NCBI RefSeq assembly: GCF_003034985.1
Contig: NZ_PZKG01000025.1
Span: forward strand, 1 to 49,116
Reading direction: 5' to 3'
Length of the DNA: 49,116 nt
Source: Cereibacter changlensis JA139
GTDB lineage: Bacteria > Pseudomonadota > Alphaproteobacteria > Rhodobacterales > Rhodobacteraceae
Position 1 is the stretch's first letter. Each line of letters starts with the position of its first letter. The translations under genes were made by a program, and so were the position numbers. The notes beneath the pieces are model-generated. The model worked only from the letters and a program-made list of their open reading frames with translations. It was not told the origin of the DNA and did not search any database. Shown piece after piece: positions 17,253 through 26,487 of this stretch.

Positions 17253-19504
17253 TCCCCCTTCCCGCCTGAGGCGGTGTTCTTGCCGGTGCGCGTTCGGTTG
17301 CGCAGGGTCCGGGGCAGACGGATCTCCGCCATGGCCCCGGCATGTGTGTTGCCGTCGAAGACGGCGGCGTCGGTCAGCGACAGGGCGCCGCCGTGTTCCT
17401 CGATGATCTTCTTCACGATGGGCAGGCCCAGCCCGGTGCCCTTCTCGCGCGTGGTGACATAAGGCTCGAAGAGCCGCGCCCGGTCCGGCGGAAGGCCGGG
17501 CCCGTTGTCGGAGATGCGCAGGGTGACGGTCTCGGGGCCGACCTCGGCCTCCACCCGCACCTCGGGCTGGAAACCTTCACGATCCTCAACCGATTCAAGG
17601 GCTTCGCCGGCGTTCTTGATCAGGTTCGTCAAGGCCTGCGAGATCATCGTCGCGTCGAGCTCCATGATGAGCGGTTCGGACGGAAGATCGGCCGTAATCC
17701 GCACCCCCGGCAAGCCCGCTTCCTGGAGCAGCACCGCGTCGCGCAGGATCTTGCCCAGATCGGTCTCGCGCCGGTCGGGCTCGGGCATGCGGGCGAATTT
17801 CGAGAATTCGTCGACAATGCGGCGCAGGTCGTTGGTCTGGCGGATAATGACATCGGCATATTGGTCGAGATCGGCGGCCTGATCGCCCAGCATCGGGCGG
17901 AACTTGCGCTTGATCCGTTCCGCCGAAAGCTGGATCGGGGTCAGCGGGTTCTTGATTTCATGGGCGATGCGGCGGGCCACGTCACCCCAAGCCGCCATGC
18001 GCTGCGCCGAGACGAGGTCGGTCACGTCGTCGAAGGCGATCACATAGCCCTCGAGCCGCCCGCTGTCGCTGCGCCGCACTGACATGCGGACCAGCAGGCT
18101 CTCCAGCCGGCCCTTGCGCATCAGCCGGATCTCCTCCTGCACCGCGCCGCCGCTGTCGCGCAGCCGGTCGAAGAGGGCGGCGAATTCCGGCACCGCCATG
18201 GCGAGCGAGGTGCTGCCCACCTCCGGCAGTTCCAGCAGCCGCTCGGCCGAGCGGTTGACGAAATCGACCTGGCCGACGGAATCGAGCCCGATCACCCCGG
18301 CGGTCACCGAGGAGAGCACGGAGTCGAACAGCCGGCGGCGGCGCTCGGTCTGGCGGTTGTTGTCCATCAGCGCGTCGCGCTGGCCCTTCAGCTGGCGGGT
18401 CATCTGGTTGAAGATGCGGCCGAGCATGGCGATCTCGTCGTCGCCCTCCTCCTCCACCACCTGCACGTCGAGATCGCCCGAGCCGATCTTCTGCGCCGCT
18501 CCGGCCAGCCGGCCGACCGGCCGCGACAGCCGTTCGGCGAACCAGAGGCCGAGCCAGGTGGCGGCGAGGATCAGGATCAGCGCGAAGCCGAGATAGAGCA
18601 GGCCGAATTCGAAGAGGAGGCGGCCACGCTCGGCCTCGAGCTGGTGGTAGAGGGCGACGGTCTCGCGGGTCTCGTCGAGCAGGCTGAGGATCGAGCCGTC
18701 GACGGTGCGCGAGACGTAGAGATAGCGGTCGGGGAAGGCCTCCAGATGCACCAGCGCGCGGAATTCGTTGTTGGCCCAGTCCTGGATCACCACCGGCTCG
18801 CCGCTGCTGGCGCGGGCGATGTCGGCGGCGGAGGGGCGCTCGAAGTCGAAGAGATAGCTGCGCTCGCCGCGGGTCTTCAACTCGCCGCCGCCGTCGATCA
18901 GGAAGGCCTCCTTCAGCCCGCGCTGCACCAGCGCCTGGCCCTGGGTGAGGATCGGCCGCAGCTGGTCGTCCTGCAGGAAGAAGGTCGATTGCTTGGCGAC
19001 GTTCAGGTAGGCGGCGAGGCTACGCGCATCCTCGGTCAGGTCGCGCTGGTGCTCGGCTTCATAGGCCTCGGCGGCGGAAAGCGAATTGCCCACCACCTCG
19101 CGCACCCGGTCGGAGAACCAGCCTTCGAGCCCGACGTTCACCGTCAGCACGGCGAAGACCGCGACCAGCACGGTCGGCACCAGCGCCACCAGCGCGAAGA
19201 CCCCCGACAGCCGCAGGTGCAGCCGCGACCCCGCCGACTGGCTGCGGCGGTCGGAGACCATGCGGGCCAGCCGCGCCAGCACCAGCGCCGCCACGACGAG
19301 GATGTAGACGAGGTCGGCCAGCAGCACGAGCCGCAGCGAGGGCGAGTTGCCGCCCTGGTTCAGCGGCCCCAGCGCGAGGAAGGTCAGGACCGTCAGCACC
19401 GGCCCGAGGAAGACCAGCCCGAAGGTCATGGCGTTCTGGAAGCGGCGCTGACGCCGGAGCCGGGCCAGCTTTACCCATGTGTTGCTGCGCACCGCGCTTC
19501 GCAC
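17249..19504 (-). CDS. ntrY: Nitrogen-sensing membrane histidine kinase NtrY
   Basis: 751 residues. Three N-terminal hydrophobic segments (about 27-48, 60-80 and 100-123), a periplasmic region, a fourth segment near 300, a HAMP domain, PAS domain, HisKA with the phosphorylated histidine in [11 protein letters not shown] (near residue 515), and an ATPase domain ending with G-T-G-L-G-L-P-I-V. Start is GTG 19504; a second GTG at 19492 also fits. The W-V-K-L-A-R-L-R-R-Q-R-R segment just after is conserved in homologs, which supports a start this far upstream. It phosphorylates NtrX, whose gene overlaps by 4 bases. Confidence 0.94.
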   Translation of the reverse strand: MRSAVRSNTWVKLARLRRQRRFQNAMTFGLVFLGPVLTVLTFLALGPLNQGGNSPSLRLVLLADLVYILVVAALVLARLARMVSDRRSQSAGSRLHLRLSGVFALVALVPTVLVAVFAVLTVNVGLEGWFSDRVREVVGNSLSAAEAYEAEHQRDLTEDARSLAAYLNVAKQSTFFLQDDQLRPILTQGQALVQRGLKEAFLIDGGGELKTRGERSYLFDFERPSAADIARASSGEPVVIQDWANNEFRALVHLEAFPDRYLYVSRTVDGSILSLLDETRETVALYHQLEAERGRLLFEFGLLYLGFALILILAATWLGLWFAERLSRPVGRLAGAAQKIGSGDLDVQVVEEEGDDEIAMLGRIFNQMTRQLKGQRDALMDNNRQTERRRRLFDSVLSSVTAGVIGLDSVGQVDFVNRSAERLLELPEVGSTSLAMAVPEFAALFDRLRDSGGAVQEEIRLMRKGRLESLLVRMSVRRSDSGRLEGYVIAFDDVTDLVSAQRMAAWGDVARRIAHEIKNPLTPIQLSAERIKRKFRPMLGDQAADLDQYADVIIRQTNDLRRIVDEFSKFARMPEPDRRETDLGKILRDAVLLQEAGLPGVRITADLPSEPLIMELDATMISQALTNLIKNAGEALESVEDREGFQPEVRVEAEVGPETVTLRISDNGPGLPPDRARLFEPYVTTREKGTGLGLPIVKKIIEEHGGALSLTDAAVFDGNTHAGAMAEIRLPRTLRNRTRTGKNTASGGKGE

Positions 19505-19527
19505 GAATCCCTAGCCCTTCATGCGGA

Positions 19528-19542
19528 GGACAAGGATTGTCC
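19528..19542. promoter_or_regulatory. Palindrome in the ntrY leader
   Basis: Perfect inverted repeat GGACAA-GGA-TTGTCC, 24 bases before the ntrY start, in the 102-base gap after ntrC. It could be an operator or an RNA hairpin in the leader; no protein is known for it. Confidence 0.35.
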
Positions 19543-19585
19543 CCACGCGAGATATGGTGAAGTGCCGAAGGGAAGAGGCCCGTGC

Positions 19586-19631
19586 GACACGCCGTCTGTT
19601 GCTGTTTTACATCAGCTTGCGACGGCGTGTC
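19586..19631 (-). terminator. Hairpin spanning the ntrC stop codon
   Basis: Perfect 11-bp stem GACACGCCGTC (19586-19596) with GACGGCGTGTC (19621-19631). The 24-base loop contains an inner GCTG/CAGC pairing and the ntrC TAA. No T run follows, so it may be a terminator or a 3'-end stabiliser separating ntrBC from ntrYX. Confidence 0.45.
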
Positions 19632-20974
19632 ACGCGAATATCGAGGTCGGTGATCTTCTTGCGCAAGGTATTGCGGTTGATCCCGAGCAGATCGGCACAT
19701 TTCGCCTGATTGCCGGCGGTGGCGTCCAGCGCGATCTCGATCAGCGGGCCTTCGACCTCGCGCAGGATGCGCTGGTAGACGCCGGGCGGCGGCAGGGCGC
19801 CGCCATGCAGATCAAAGTAACGCTTGAGATGCCGGGCGACCGAAGCCGACAGCTTCTCGCCCTCGCCGCCGCCCTTCAGGGGTTCCATCGCCGGCTGGTT
19901 GCCGAGCACCGCCTCGACCTCGGAGCGCGAGATCTCGGCCTCGGCGGAGGTGACCATCAGCCGGCGCAGGGTGTTTTCCAGCTGGCGCACGTTGCCGGGC
20001 CAGCTGTAGGCGCGCACGAGGTCGCGGGCCTCGGCGGAGAGGCGGCGGGTGCTGCCCAGATCGCGCTCGCCGCGGGCGAGGAAGTGATCGGCCAGAAGCG
20101 GGATGTCATCGACGCGCTCGCGCAGCGAGGGCACATGCAGCGTGACGCCGCCCAGACGGTAGAACAGATCCTGCCGGAAGGCGCCGCTTTCCAGCCGCGA
20201 GCCTAGGTCGATCTGGCTGGTGGCCATGATGCGCGGCGCGTTGTCGCCCATCATGTCGAGCATGCGCACGATGCGGGCCTGGGTCTCCTCGTCATAATCG
20301 GCCACCTCGTCGAAGACGAGGCTGCCGCCCTTGGCGCGGGTGATGAGCGAGGACGGGCCGTCGACGCCCTGCAGGTCGCCCGCCTGCGCTACCACGAAGG
20401 GCAAGGTGCGGCGGTCGGAGAAATCGTGGATCGCCCGGGCGATCAGCGACTTGCCGGTGCCGGATTCGCCGGTGATGAGCACGGCGAGATCGGTGTTCAT
20501 CACCCGCGCCACCAGCCGGTAGAGCGCCTGCATCGCCGAGGTGCGGCCCACCAGCGGCAGGTCGTCCCCCGCCTCGCGCGGGGCGGCGGTCCGCGCCGGG
20601 GCGCGGCGCTTCATGTCGAGCGCGCGGGCCGACCGCTTCATCAGGTCGGGCAGGTCGAAGGGCTTCGGCAGATAGTCGTAAGCCTCGGCCTCGGCGGCCT
20701 GGATCGCCGTCATGATGGTGTTCTGCGCCGAGATCACGATCACCGGCAGGCCGGGGCGCAGCTTGCCGATACGCGGCAGCGCCTCGAGCCCGTTACCGTC
20801 GGGCATGATCACATCCGAGATCACCAGATCGCCCTTGCCCTCCTCGACCCAACGCATCAGCGTCATCAGGCTGGAGGTCGCATGCACCTTGCACCCGGCC
20901 CGCGTCAGGGCCTGGGTGAGCACCGTGCGGATCGTGCGATCGTCATCCGCCACCAGAACCGTGCCATCCATCAC
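19607..20974 (-). CDS. ntrC: Nitrogen regulator NtrC, GAFTGA-less (Rhodobacter type)
   Basis: Response regulator of the NtrB/NtrC pair, 455 residues. Receiver with phospho-acceptor D54 (V-I-S-D-V-I-M-P-D), AAA+ domain with Walker A G-E-S-G-T-G-K-S and Walker B V-F-D-E-V-A-D, and a Fis-type DNA-binding C-terminus (N-R-N-T-L-R-K-K-I). Between Walker A and B there is no GAFTGA: the segment reads [12 protein letters not shown]. capsulatus NtrC is known to lack this loop and to activate sigma-70 promoters, so the same is expected here. The start overlaps the ntrB stop by 4 bases. Confidence 0.94.
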   Translation of the reverse strand: MMDGTVLVADDDRTIRTVLTQALTRAGCKVHATSSLMTLMRWVEEGKGDLVISDVIMPDGNGLEALPRIGKLRPGLPVIVISAQNTIMTAIQAAEAEAYDYLPKPFDLPDLMKRSARALDMKRRAPARTAAPREAGDDLPLVGRTSAMQALYRLVARVMNTDLAVLITGESGTGKSLIARAIHDFSDRRTLPFVVAQAGDLQGVDGPSSLITRAKGGSLVFDEVADYDEETQARIVRMLDMMGDNAPRIMATSQIDLGSRLESGAFRQDLFYRLGGVTLHVPSLRERVDDIPLLADHFLARGERDLGSTRRLSAEARDLVRAYSWPGNVRQLENTLRRLMVTSAEAEISRSEVEAVLGNQPAMEPLKGGGEGEKLSASVARHLKRYFDLHGGALPPPGVYQRILREVEGPLIEIALDATAGNQAKCADLLGINRNTLRKKITDLDIRVTRRRKLM

Positions 20975-21777
20975 TTCACCTCCATATCGTTCTGCGCCGC
21001 TTCCCGGGGCGCCACCGGCAGGGAGACACGGAACACCGTGCGCCCCGGAACGGAGTCGACGGCGATCCAGCCGCCATGGTCGGATATGATCTTGCTCACC
21101 AGCGCGAGGCCGAGCCCCGTGCCGTTCTCGCGCCCGGAAACGAAGGGCTCGAAGATTTCCTTGGCGATCTCGGGCTTGATGCCGGGACCGTCGTCGATGA
21201 TCTCGACCTGCAGCGGCAGGCTCGATCCGGTGCCGTCGGTGCGCCGCAGGCGCAGCGAGAGATCGTAGAAGCTGCGCAGCCGGATGTTTCCGCCCTGCGG
21301 CCCCGCCGCCTCGGAGGCGTTCTTGATCAGGTTTAGGAAGACCTGCATCAGCTGGTCGGGATCGGCGAAGGTGGCGGGCAGCGAGGGGTCGTAATCCTCG
21401 GTGATCGTCATCTTGGCGGCAAAGCCCACCATGGCCGATTTCCGCGCCCGGTCGAGCGCGTCATGGATGTTGACCGCGCGGCGATCCGGCGGGCGCAGGT
21501 TGCCGAACTGCTCGACCTGTTCCAGCAGCTTCACGATGCGCCGCGTCTCCTCGACGATGAGGTCGGCCAGCTCGCGGTCCTCGGCGCCGAGGTTCATCGC
21601 GATCAGCTGCGCCGCGCCGGAGATGCCGGCCAGCGGGTTCTTGATCTCATGCGCCAGCATCTCGGCCATGCCTATGGCCGATTTCGCCGCCGATTTCGCC
21701 GCCGAGGCGCGGCCCAGACGGCCGGCGATCTCGCGCGGGGCGATCAGCAGCATGATGATGTCGGGATTGTCGTTCAT
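20971..21777 (-). CDS. Kinase half of split NtrB (possible re-initiation product)
   Basis: 268 residues from ATG 21777, which lies 9 bases after the amber codon. It holds the dimerisation/phospho-acceptor domain with H43 in [11 protein letters not shown], then the N box (N-L-I-K-N-A-S-E), G1 (D-D-G-P-G-I) and G2 ([11 protein letters not shown]). No good ribosome site precedes the ATG, so production would depend on coupling to translation of the PAS fragment. The product would lack the PAS domain but keep the parts needed to phosphorylate NtrC. Confidence 0.6.
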   Translation of the reverse strand: MNDNPDIIMLLIAPREIAGRLGRASAAKSAAKSAIGMAEMLAHEIKNPLAGISGAAQLIAMNLGAEDRELADLIVEETRRIVKLLEQVEQFGNLRPPDRRAVNIHDALDRARKSAMVGFAAKMTITEDYDPSLPATFADPDQLMQVFLNLIKNASEAAGPQGGNIRLRSFYDLSLRLRRTDGTGSSLPLQVEIIDDGPGIKPEIAKEIFEPFVSGRENGTGLGLALVSKIISDHGGWIAVDSVPGRTVFRVSLPVAPREAAQNDMEVK

Positions 21778-21786
21778 CGGCGCGAT

Positions 21787-22077
21787 CTAGATGTTGCACT
21801 GCACCGGCGGGCGCTCGCCCGAGGTGACATCCACGTCGTTGATGAAGATCGGCGACTGGTTGGCCCGCGCGCGAGCCAGAGCCTCGTCCATCGGCGCGTC
21901 GATGTGCAGCCGGTCGAAGGCGGGCTGGCCCTTCAGGCTGCGGTCCGAGGCGTTGAGGAACTGCTCGGCGGCGGGGTTGGACTCGAAGATCCGGCCGTCG
22001 ACGTCGATCAGCACGGCCGGCAGCGGCAGGCTGGCCCAGATCACGCCGGGGACGGGATAGGGCGAACGGTAGGTCAT
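21787..22077 (-). CDS. PAS fragment of split NtrB
   Basis: 96 residues from ATG 22077 to the amber codon. It contains a PAS-like core ([16 protein letters not shown]). The start overlaps the dusB stop as ATGA, the usual junction for intact nifR3-ntrB pairs. On its own it has no catalytic residues. Confidence 0.6.
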   Translation of the reverse strand: MTYRSPYPVPGVIWASLPLPAVLIDVDGRIFESNPAAEQFLNASDRSLKGQPAFDRLHIDAPMDEALARARANQSPIFINDVDVTSGERPPVQCNI

Positions 22078-23054
22078 GCGGCAGCCCTTTCCTGCGCGAC
22101 GAAGGCTTCTCGCAATGCGCGGATCACCTGCGCCGGGCTGGTCCCGGTGACGATGGGGCCGCGCCGGGCGGAGAGACCCGCCGCCTCGAGATACCAGTTG
22201 AGATGCTTGCGGGCGACGCGCAGGCCGAGGCTTTCGCCGTAGAAGCCGAGCATGTCCTCGTAATGCGCGATCACCATGTCGGCCAGGGCCTCGCCTTGCG
22301 GGATGACGGGCTCGGGCGCGCCATGCAGCGCGGCGGCTATCTGCGCCAGCGCCCACGGCCGGCCCTGCGCGCCGCGCCCGACCATGACGCCATCGGCGCC
22401 GGAGGCGTCGAGCGCGGCGCGGGCGGTCGCGGCGTCGGTGATGTCGCCATTGGCGATGACCGGGATGGTCACGGCCTGTTTCACCCGGCGGATGGCGGCC
22501 CAGTCGGCGGCGCCGGTGTAGAACTGGCAGCGGGTGCGGCCGTGGATGGTGATCATGGCGATCCCCGCGCCTTCGGCGCGGCGGGCGATGTCGGGGGCGT
22601 TCAGCGCGTCATGGTCCCAGCCGAGCCGGGTCTTCAGCGTCACCGGCACCGAGACGGCGCCCACCACCGCCTCGATCAGCCGCAGCGCGTGGTCGGGCTC
22701 GCGCATCAGGGCCGAGCCGGACCAGCCGTTGACCACGCGCTTCGCCGGGCAGCCCATGTTGATGTCGATCACCCGGGCGCCCTGCCCTTCGACCAGCCGC
22801 GCCGCCTCGGCCATCCAGTGCGGATCGCAGCCGGCAAGCTGCACCGAGGTCGCGGCCTCGCCGAAGCCGAGCTCGGCCCTGCCCCGCGCTTCGGGGGCGG
22901 CGCAGACCACCTCGCGGCTGGCGACCATTTCCGAGACCACCAGCCCCGCGCCGAAGCGCGACACCAGCCGGCGGAACGGCAGGTCGGTGATGCCTGCCAG
23001 CGGGGCCAGCAGGACGGGAGGATCCACCGTGAGACTCGAGAGACGAAGGGCCAA
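22074..23054 (-). CDS. dusB: tRNA-dihydrouridine synthase DusB (NifR3)
   Basis: Flavoenzyme reducing specific tRNA uridines to dihydrouridine. 326 residues, TIM barrel with F-family flavin site. The catalytic cysteine is in N-M-G-C-P-A-K-R (near residue 100) and the base-contact segment is I-H-G-R-T-R-C-Q. The start is TTG 23054 with AAGGAAT 8 bases upstream; no ATG or nearer GTG keeps the conserved [19 protein letters not shown] start. It is the first gene of the nifR3-ntrB-ntrC operon, the arrangement first described in R. capsulatus. Confidence 0.94.
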   Translation of the reverse strand: MALRLSSLTVDPPVLLAPLAGITDLPFRRLVSRFGAGLVVSEMVASREVVCAAPEARGRAELGFGEAATSVQLAGCDPHWMAEAARLVEGQGARVIDINMGCPAKRVVNGWSGSALMREPDHALRLIEAVVGAVSVPVTLKTRLGWDHDALNAPDIARRAEGAGIAMITIHGRTRCQFYTGAADWAAIRRVKQAVTIPVIANGDITDAATARAALDASGADGVMVGRGAQGRPWALAQIAAALHGAPEPVIPQGEALADMVIAHYEDMLGFYGESLGLRVARKHLNWYLEAAGLSARRGPIVTGTSPAQVIRALREAFVAQERAAA

Positions 23055-23267
23055 CTGCCTATTCCTTGTGCGTCAGCATCTCACCTAAGCCCAGCCGAAG
23101 CGGAACACAAATCGCCACTCTGCAAAACAGACTTAATAAAGTGCTTTGCACATATTTTACGCATCACTGCTCAAATGCTGTCGCGCCGCTGATCGGGCCG
23201 CGACAGGAGGGTCGATTGCCCCCCTTGCGGCTTTGGCCTAGACCTTGCGCAAAAGGATGACTGTCGC
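23055..23267. promoter_or_regulatory. AT-rich divergent promoter region of dusB-ntrBC and ispDF
   Basis: 213 bases between divergent starts. The stretch 23107-23175 is strikingly AT-rich compared with its surroundings and is the likely site of both promoters. I could not fix -35/-10 boxes for either direction with confidence, and I see no gene here. Confidence 0.4.
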
Positions 23268-24401
23268 ATGACAACAGCCGCGATCATCGTCGCCGCCGGG
23301 CGGGGAACAAGGGCGGGCGGAGACCTGCCGAAGCAATGGCAGCAACTGGCGGGCCGGCCGGTGGTGGCGCATGCCCTTGCCGCCTTCGGGGCTGCAAAGG
23401 GGGTGGACCGGGTGATTCTGGTGATCCATCCCGACGACCGCCCTCGGGCCGAGAGCTTCGGGGTGGAACTGGTCGAGGGCGGCGCCAGCCGCGACGCCTC
23501 GGTGCGCAATGCGCTGGAGGCGCTGGCGGGGCAAGACGTGGCGCGGGTGCTGATCCATGACGGGGCGCGGCCTCTGGTGTCGGAGGCGCTGATCGGGCGG
23601 TTGCTCGCGGCGCTGGAGGGGGCCGAGGGCGCGGCCCCCGCCGTGCCGGTGACGGATGCGCTGTGGCGCGGCGCGGGTGGCGCGGTGGCGGGCACGCAGG
23701 ACCGCACGGGGCTCTGGCGGGCGCAGACGCCGCAGACCTTCCGCTACGAGGCTATTCTCGCGGCGCACCGGGCGCATCCGGGCGGATCGCTCGATGATGT
23801 GGAGGTCGCCCGCGCGGCGGGGCTTGACGTGGTGATCGTCGAGGGCGACGAGGACAATCTGAAACTCACCTATCCGGGCGATTTCGCGCGCGCGGAACGG
23901 ATTCTGGCGAAGGAGAACGGCATGGATATCCGCACCGGCAACGGCTTTGACGTGCACAAGTTCGGGCCGGGCGACCATGTCTGGCTCTGCGGCGTGAAGG
24001 TGCCGCATGGCAAGGGGCTGGTCGGCCATTCCGACGCCGATGTGGGCATGCATGCGCTGACCGACGCGATCTATGGCGCTCTCTGCGAGGGCGATATCGG
24101 CGTGCATTTCCCGCCGTCTGACATGCAGTGGAAGGGCGCCGCCTCGCATATCTTCCTGCGCCACGCGATGCAGCGGGTGGCCGAGCGGGGCTTCACCCTC
24201 ACCCATTGCGACGTGACGCTGATCTGCGAGCGGCCGAAGATCGGACCGGTGGCGGCGTCGATGCGCGCGGCGCTGGCCGAGATCATGGGCGTGGCGGTGG
24301 AGCGCATTTCGGTGAAGGCCACCACCTCGGAGCAGTTGGGCTTCACCGGGCGCGAGGAAGGCATCGCCGCCTCGGCCACGGCGACGCTGGTGTCGGCATG
24401 A
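23268..24401 (+). CDS. ispDF: Bifunctional IspD/IspF enzyme of the MEP isoprenoid pathway
   Basis: 377 residues with two catalytic domains. The N-terminal IspD part (1-218) activates MEP with CTP: nucleotide-binding [16 protein letters not shown] and T-P-Q-T-F. The IspF part (from M219) cyclises CDP-ME 2-phosphate: metal ligands in G-N-G-F-D-V-H-K-F and G-H-S-D-A-D-V, and the C-terminal [14 protein letters not shown]. Such fusions are common in alphaproteobacteria. IspE, which acts between these two steps, is not in the window. The stop overlaps pgpA by 4 bases. Confidence 0.96.
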   Translation: MTTAAIIVAAGRGTRAGGDLPKQWQQLAGRPVVAHALAAFGAAKGVDRVILVIHPDDRPRAESFGVELVEGGASRDASVRNALEALAGQDVARVLIHDGARPLVSEALIGRLLAALEGAEGAAPAVPVTDALWRGAGGAVAGTQDRTGLWRAQTPQTFRYEAILAAHRAHPGGSLDDVEVARAAGLDVVIVEGDEDNLKLTYPGDFARAERILAKENGMDIRTGNGFDVHKFGPGDHVWLCGVKVPHGKGLVGHSDADVGMHALTDAIYGALCEGDIGVHFPPSDMQWKGAASHIFLRHAMQRVAERGFTLTHCDVTLICERPKIGPVAASMRAALAEIMGVAVERISVKATTSEQLGFTGREEGIAASATATLVSA

Positions 24402-24901
24402 CGCTGACGCGGGCGATCTGCACGCTGGGCGGCGTCGGGCTCCTGCGCCCCGGCCCCGGCACATGGGGCTCGGCGGCGGCGATCGTGCTGGGGGTCGGGA
24501 TCGACCATCTGCTCGGTTTTCCGGCGCTGGTCGTGGCGACGCTTCTGGTGACCGGCATCGGCTATTGGGCGCTGTCGGTGGAGCTGGCCGACCGGCCCGG
24601 CGACGACCCGTCGGAATTCGTGATCGACGAGGTCGCCGGGCAGTGGCTGGCGCTGATCTTTCCCGCCGCCGCCTTCTGGTCGCGCGGGATGGAGGATTGG
24701 GCGATCGCCGCCTATCCCGGCTGGCTCGCGGCCTTCCTGTTCTTCCGGCTGTTCGACATCTGGAAACCCTCGCTGGTGGGCCGCGCCGACCGGCGGCACG
24801 ATGCGCTGGGGGTGATGCTCGACGATCTGGTGGCGGGGGTCTTCGCCGGGATCTGCGTCATCATCAGCGCCGGGATCGCCCATGGGGTCCTGATGCGATG
24901 A
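24398..24901 (+). CDS. pgpA: Phosphatidylglycerophosphatase A
   Basis: Dephosphorylates phosphatidylglycerophosphate to phosphatidylglycerol at the inner membrane. 167 residues with G-T-W-G-S near residue 22 and [10 protein letters not shown] near 73, the acidic metal-site motif of the family. A third conserved block, [16 protein letters not shown], is near 132. Three hydrophobic segments are present. It is in the middle of a three-gene unit with 4-base overlaps on both sides; the conserved ispDF-pgpA-pncC order in relatives supports the calls. Confidence 0.93.
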   Translation: MTLTRAICTLGGVGLLRPGPGTWGSAAAIVLGVGIDHLLGFPALVVATLLVTGIGYWALSVELADRPGDDPSEFVIDEVAGQWLALIFPAAAFWSRGMEDWAIAAYPGWLAAFLFFRLFDIWKPSLVGRADRRHDALGVMLDDLVAGVFAGICVIISAGIAHGVLMR

Positions 24902-25368
24902 GCGATGTCGCTGCCCTGTTGAGCCTCGCCCGGGCGGCGAAGGCGCGGATCGCCACGGCGGAAAGCTGCACCGGGGGGATGCTCTCGGCGGCCCTGACCG
25001 ATGTGGCGGGATCGTCCGACGTGTTCGACCGCGGCTTCGTCACCTATTCCAACGCGGCCAAGCAGGCGATGCTCGGCGTCTCGCCCGAGACGCTGGCGCG
25101 GGTCGGCGCCGTGTCGGAGGAGGTGGCGCGCGAGATGGCCGAGGGGGCGCTGGCGCGGTCGGAGGCGACGCTGGCGGTGGCCGTCACCGGCATCGCCGGG
25201 CCGGGCGGGTCGGAGTTCAAGCCGGAGGGGCGGGTCTGCTTCGGGCTGGCCCGGCGCGGACAGCCCACGCAGGTCGAGACGGTGGAGTTCGGCGCGCTGG
25301 GCCGGGCGGGCGTGCGGCAGGCGACGGTCGCCCATGCGTTGCGGCTGCTGGCCGAGGCGCTCGGCTGA
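24898..25368 (+). CDS. pncC: Nicotinamide-nucleotide amidase (CinA C-terminal domain protein)
   Basis: 156 residues forming only the CinA C-terminal domain, which deamidates NMN to nicotinic acid mononucleotide in pyridine-nucleotide recycling. Seen motifs: A-E-S-C-T-G-G (21-27), V-T-Y-S-N near 47 and V-T-G-I-A-G-P-G-G. The start overlaps pgpA by 4 bases. The N-terminal MoaB-like domain of full CinA is absent, as is usual for this alphaproteobacterial form. Its stop codon lies inside a hairpin that also contains the stop of the convergent Coq10-type gene. Confidence 0.92.
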   Translation: MSDVAALLSLARAAKARIATAESCTGGMLSAALTDVAGSSDVFDRGFVTYSNAAKQAMLGVSPETLARVGAVSEEVAREMAEGALARSEATLAVAVTGIAGPGGSEFKPEGRVCFGLARRGQPTQVETVEFGALGRAGVRQATVAHALRLLAEALG

Positions 25369-25399
25369 GCGGTCGCGTAAACGTGACCGCGGCTCAGCC
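25363..25399. terminator. Hairpin holding both stop codons of pncC and the Coq10-type gene
   Basis: Outer arm GGCTGAG (25363-25369) with CTCAGCC (25393-25399) and inner arm CGGTCGCG/CGTGACCG with one G-T pair. The loop is TAAA and there is a 3-base bulge. The TGA of pncC and the TGA of the convergent gene lie in opposite outer arms. No T run, so termination would be weak or Rho-assisted. Confidence 0.5.
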
Positions 25400-25852
25400 C
25401 CGGCCGGGGCCGTAGAGCGACGCCGCGCGTTTCTCGAAGGCGCGGACGATGCGGTGCATCGCCTCGTTGAACACCACGCCGATGATGCCCTGCAGGATGG
25501 CGTTGCGGAATTCGAAATCGACGAAGAAATCCACCTCGCAGCGCCCGTCCGGCAGATCCTTGAAGCCCCAGGTCGAGCGCATGTATTTGAACGGGCCGTC
25601 GAGATACTCGGTCTCGATGCGCTTTGCCCCGGGGAACAGCTTCACCCGGCTGCCGAAGCGTTCGCGGAACACCTTGAACGAGATCACCAGATCCGCCTCC
25701 ATCACCTCGCCGCCCTCGATCGGCTTGCGCGACCGGATGCGCGCCGCGGAGTTCCACGGCAGGAACTGCGGATAGGATTCCACATCGGCGACCAGATCGT
25801 ACATCTGCTGGGCGGTGTAGGGCAGCGGGCGGGTCTCGGAATGGGTCGGCAT
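25394..25852 (-). CDS. Coq10/RatA-type START-domain protein
   Basis: 152 residues from ATG 25852. A longer frame to 25927 adds residues not expected in the family. The whole protein is one polyketide-cyclase/START-like fold with the typical opening Y-T-A-Q-Q-M-Y-D-L-V-A-D-V-E-S-Y-P-Q-F-L-P-W. Homologs in mitochondria (Coq10) bind coenzyme Q and aid its delivery to the respiratory chain; the E. coli homolog RatA was reported as a ribosome-association toxin. In alphaproteobacteria the quinone-binding role is the better guess. It is convergent with pncC and divergent from hpt. Confidence 0.85.
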   Translation of the reverse strand: MPTHSETRPLPYTAQQMYDLVADVESYPQFLPWNSAARIRSRKPIEGGEVMEADLVISFKVFRERFGSRVKLFPGAKRIETEYLDGPFKYMRSTWGFKDLPDGRCEVDFFVDFEFRNAILQGIIGVVFNEAMHRIVRAFEKRAASLYGPGRG

Positions 25853-25941
25853 ATCGGCGTTCTGTCCTCGCAGGCGGTCCGGGGCGGCGTGACTTGCCCG
25901 GCGGTATTGGGTAAAGCGTCGGCACAACGCAAGGGGTGGCC

Positions 25942-26487
25942 ATGCCGACGAGACCTTATGTCATAGACCAGATGATTTCGCCGAAGTCGATTGCCGCGAG
26001 GGTCGAAGAGCTCGCGCGGGAGATCACCGCCTATTATGAGGGCACCGACAAGCTGGTGGTGGTGGGGCTGCTGCGCGGCTCTTTCGTGTTCATCGCCGAT
26101 CTGGTGCGCGAGCTGCACCTGCCGGTGGAGGTCGATTTCCTCGAGGCCTCCTCCTATGGCGATGCGATGACCTCGAGCCGCGAGGTGCGCATCCTGAAGG
26201 ATCTGCGCGGCGAGATCGCGGGCAAGGATGTGCTTGTGGTCGAGGACATCGTCGATACCGGCTTCACCCTCAGCCATGTCGTGCGACTGCTGCGCTCGCG
26301 CGAGCCGCGGCGGCTGGAGGTCTGCGCGCTGCTCGACAAGCCGACGCGGCGCGAGGTCGATATCCGCGCGACCTGGACCGGCTTCGAGATCCCCGACGAG
26401 TTCGTGGTGGGCTACGGCATCGACTTCGCGCAGCGCAACCGCAACCTGCCCTATATCGGCAAGGTGCGCTTCACCGACGAGGGATGA
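25942..26487 (+). CDS. hpt: Hypoxanthine phosphoribosyltransferase
   Basis: Purine salvage: joins hypoxanthine (or guanine) with PRPP to give IMP or GMP. 181 residues. The PRPP loop is [11 protein letters not shown] near residues 99-109, preceded by [10 protein letters not shown]. The C-terminal [17 protein letters not shown] matches the base-binding and metal segment. I chose ATG 25942 because AAGGGG lies 5 bases upstream; a GTG at 25936 falls inside that ribosome site. The stop overlaps the next small gene. Confidence 0.95.
   Translation: MPTRPYVIDQMISPKSIAARVEELAREITAYYEGTDKLVVVGLLRGSFVFIADLVRELHLPVEVDFLEASSYGDAMTSSREVRILKDLRGEIAGKDVLVVEDIVDTGFTLSHVVRLLRSREPRRLEVCALLDKPTRREVDIRATWTGFEIPDEFVVGYGIDFAQRNRNLPYIGKVRFTDEG

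Larger units (their letters stand above)
20971..22077 (-). pseudogene. ntrB: ntrB nitrogen-sensor kinase, interrupted by an in-frame amber codon
   Basis: Full-length reading from ATG 22077 (4-base overlap with dusB) to the stop overlapping ntrC gives 369 codons, the normal NtrB length. Codon 97 (21787-21789, minus strand) is TAG. The surrounding frame reads P-P-V-Q-C-N-I, stop, I-A-P-M-N-D, where homologs have glutamine, so a single CAG-to-TAG change explains it. Both halves otherwise look intact and in the same frame. The upstream half is a PAS sensor. The downstream half carries the HisKA histidine (codon 143) and ATPase. Either the gene is broken, the codon is read through or re-initiated, or the base is an error in the sequence. 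Confidence 0.85.

Noticed and set aside
21787-21789. Amber codon in ntrB read as pyrrolysine, since an MttB-family gene is nearby
   Set aside because: The MttB-family gene has no in-frame TAG and no pylT, pylS or pylBCD genes are visible; ntrB homologs have glutamine here.
23066-23260. Small plus-strand frame in the dusB-ispDF gap
   Set aside because: It crosses the AT-rich promoter patch and has no similarity or good ribosome site.
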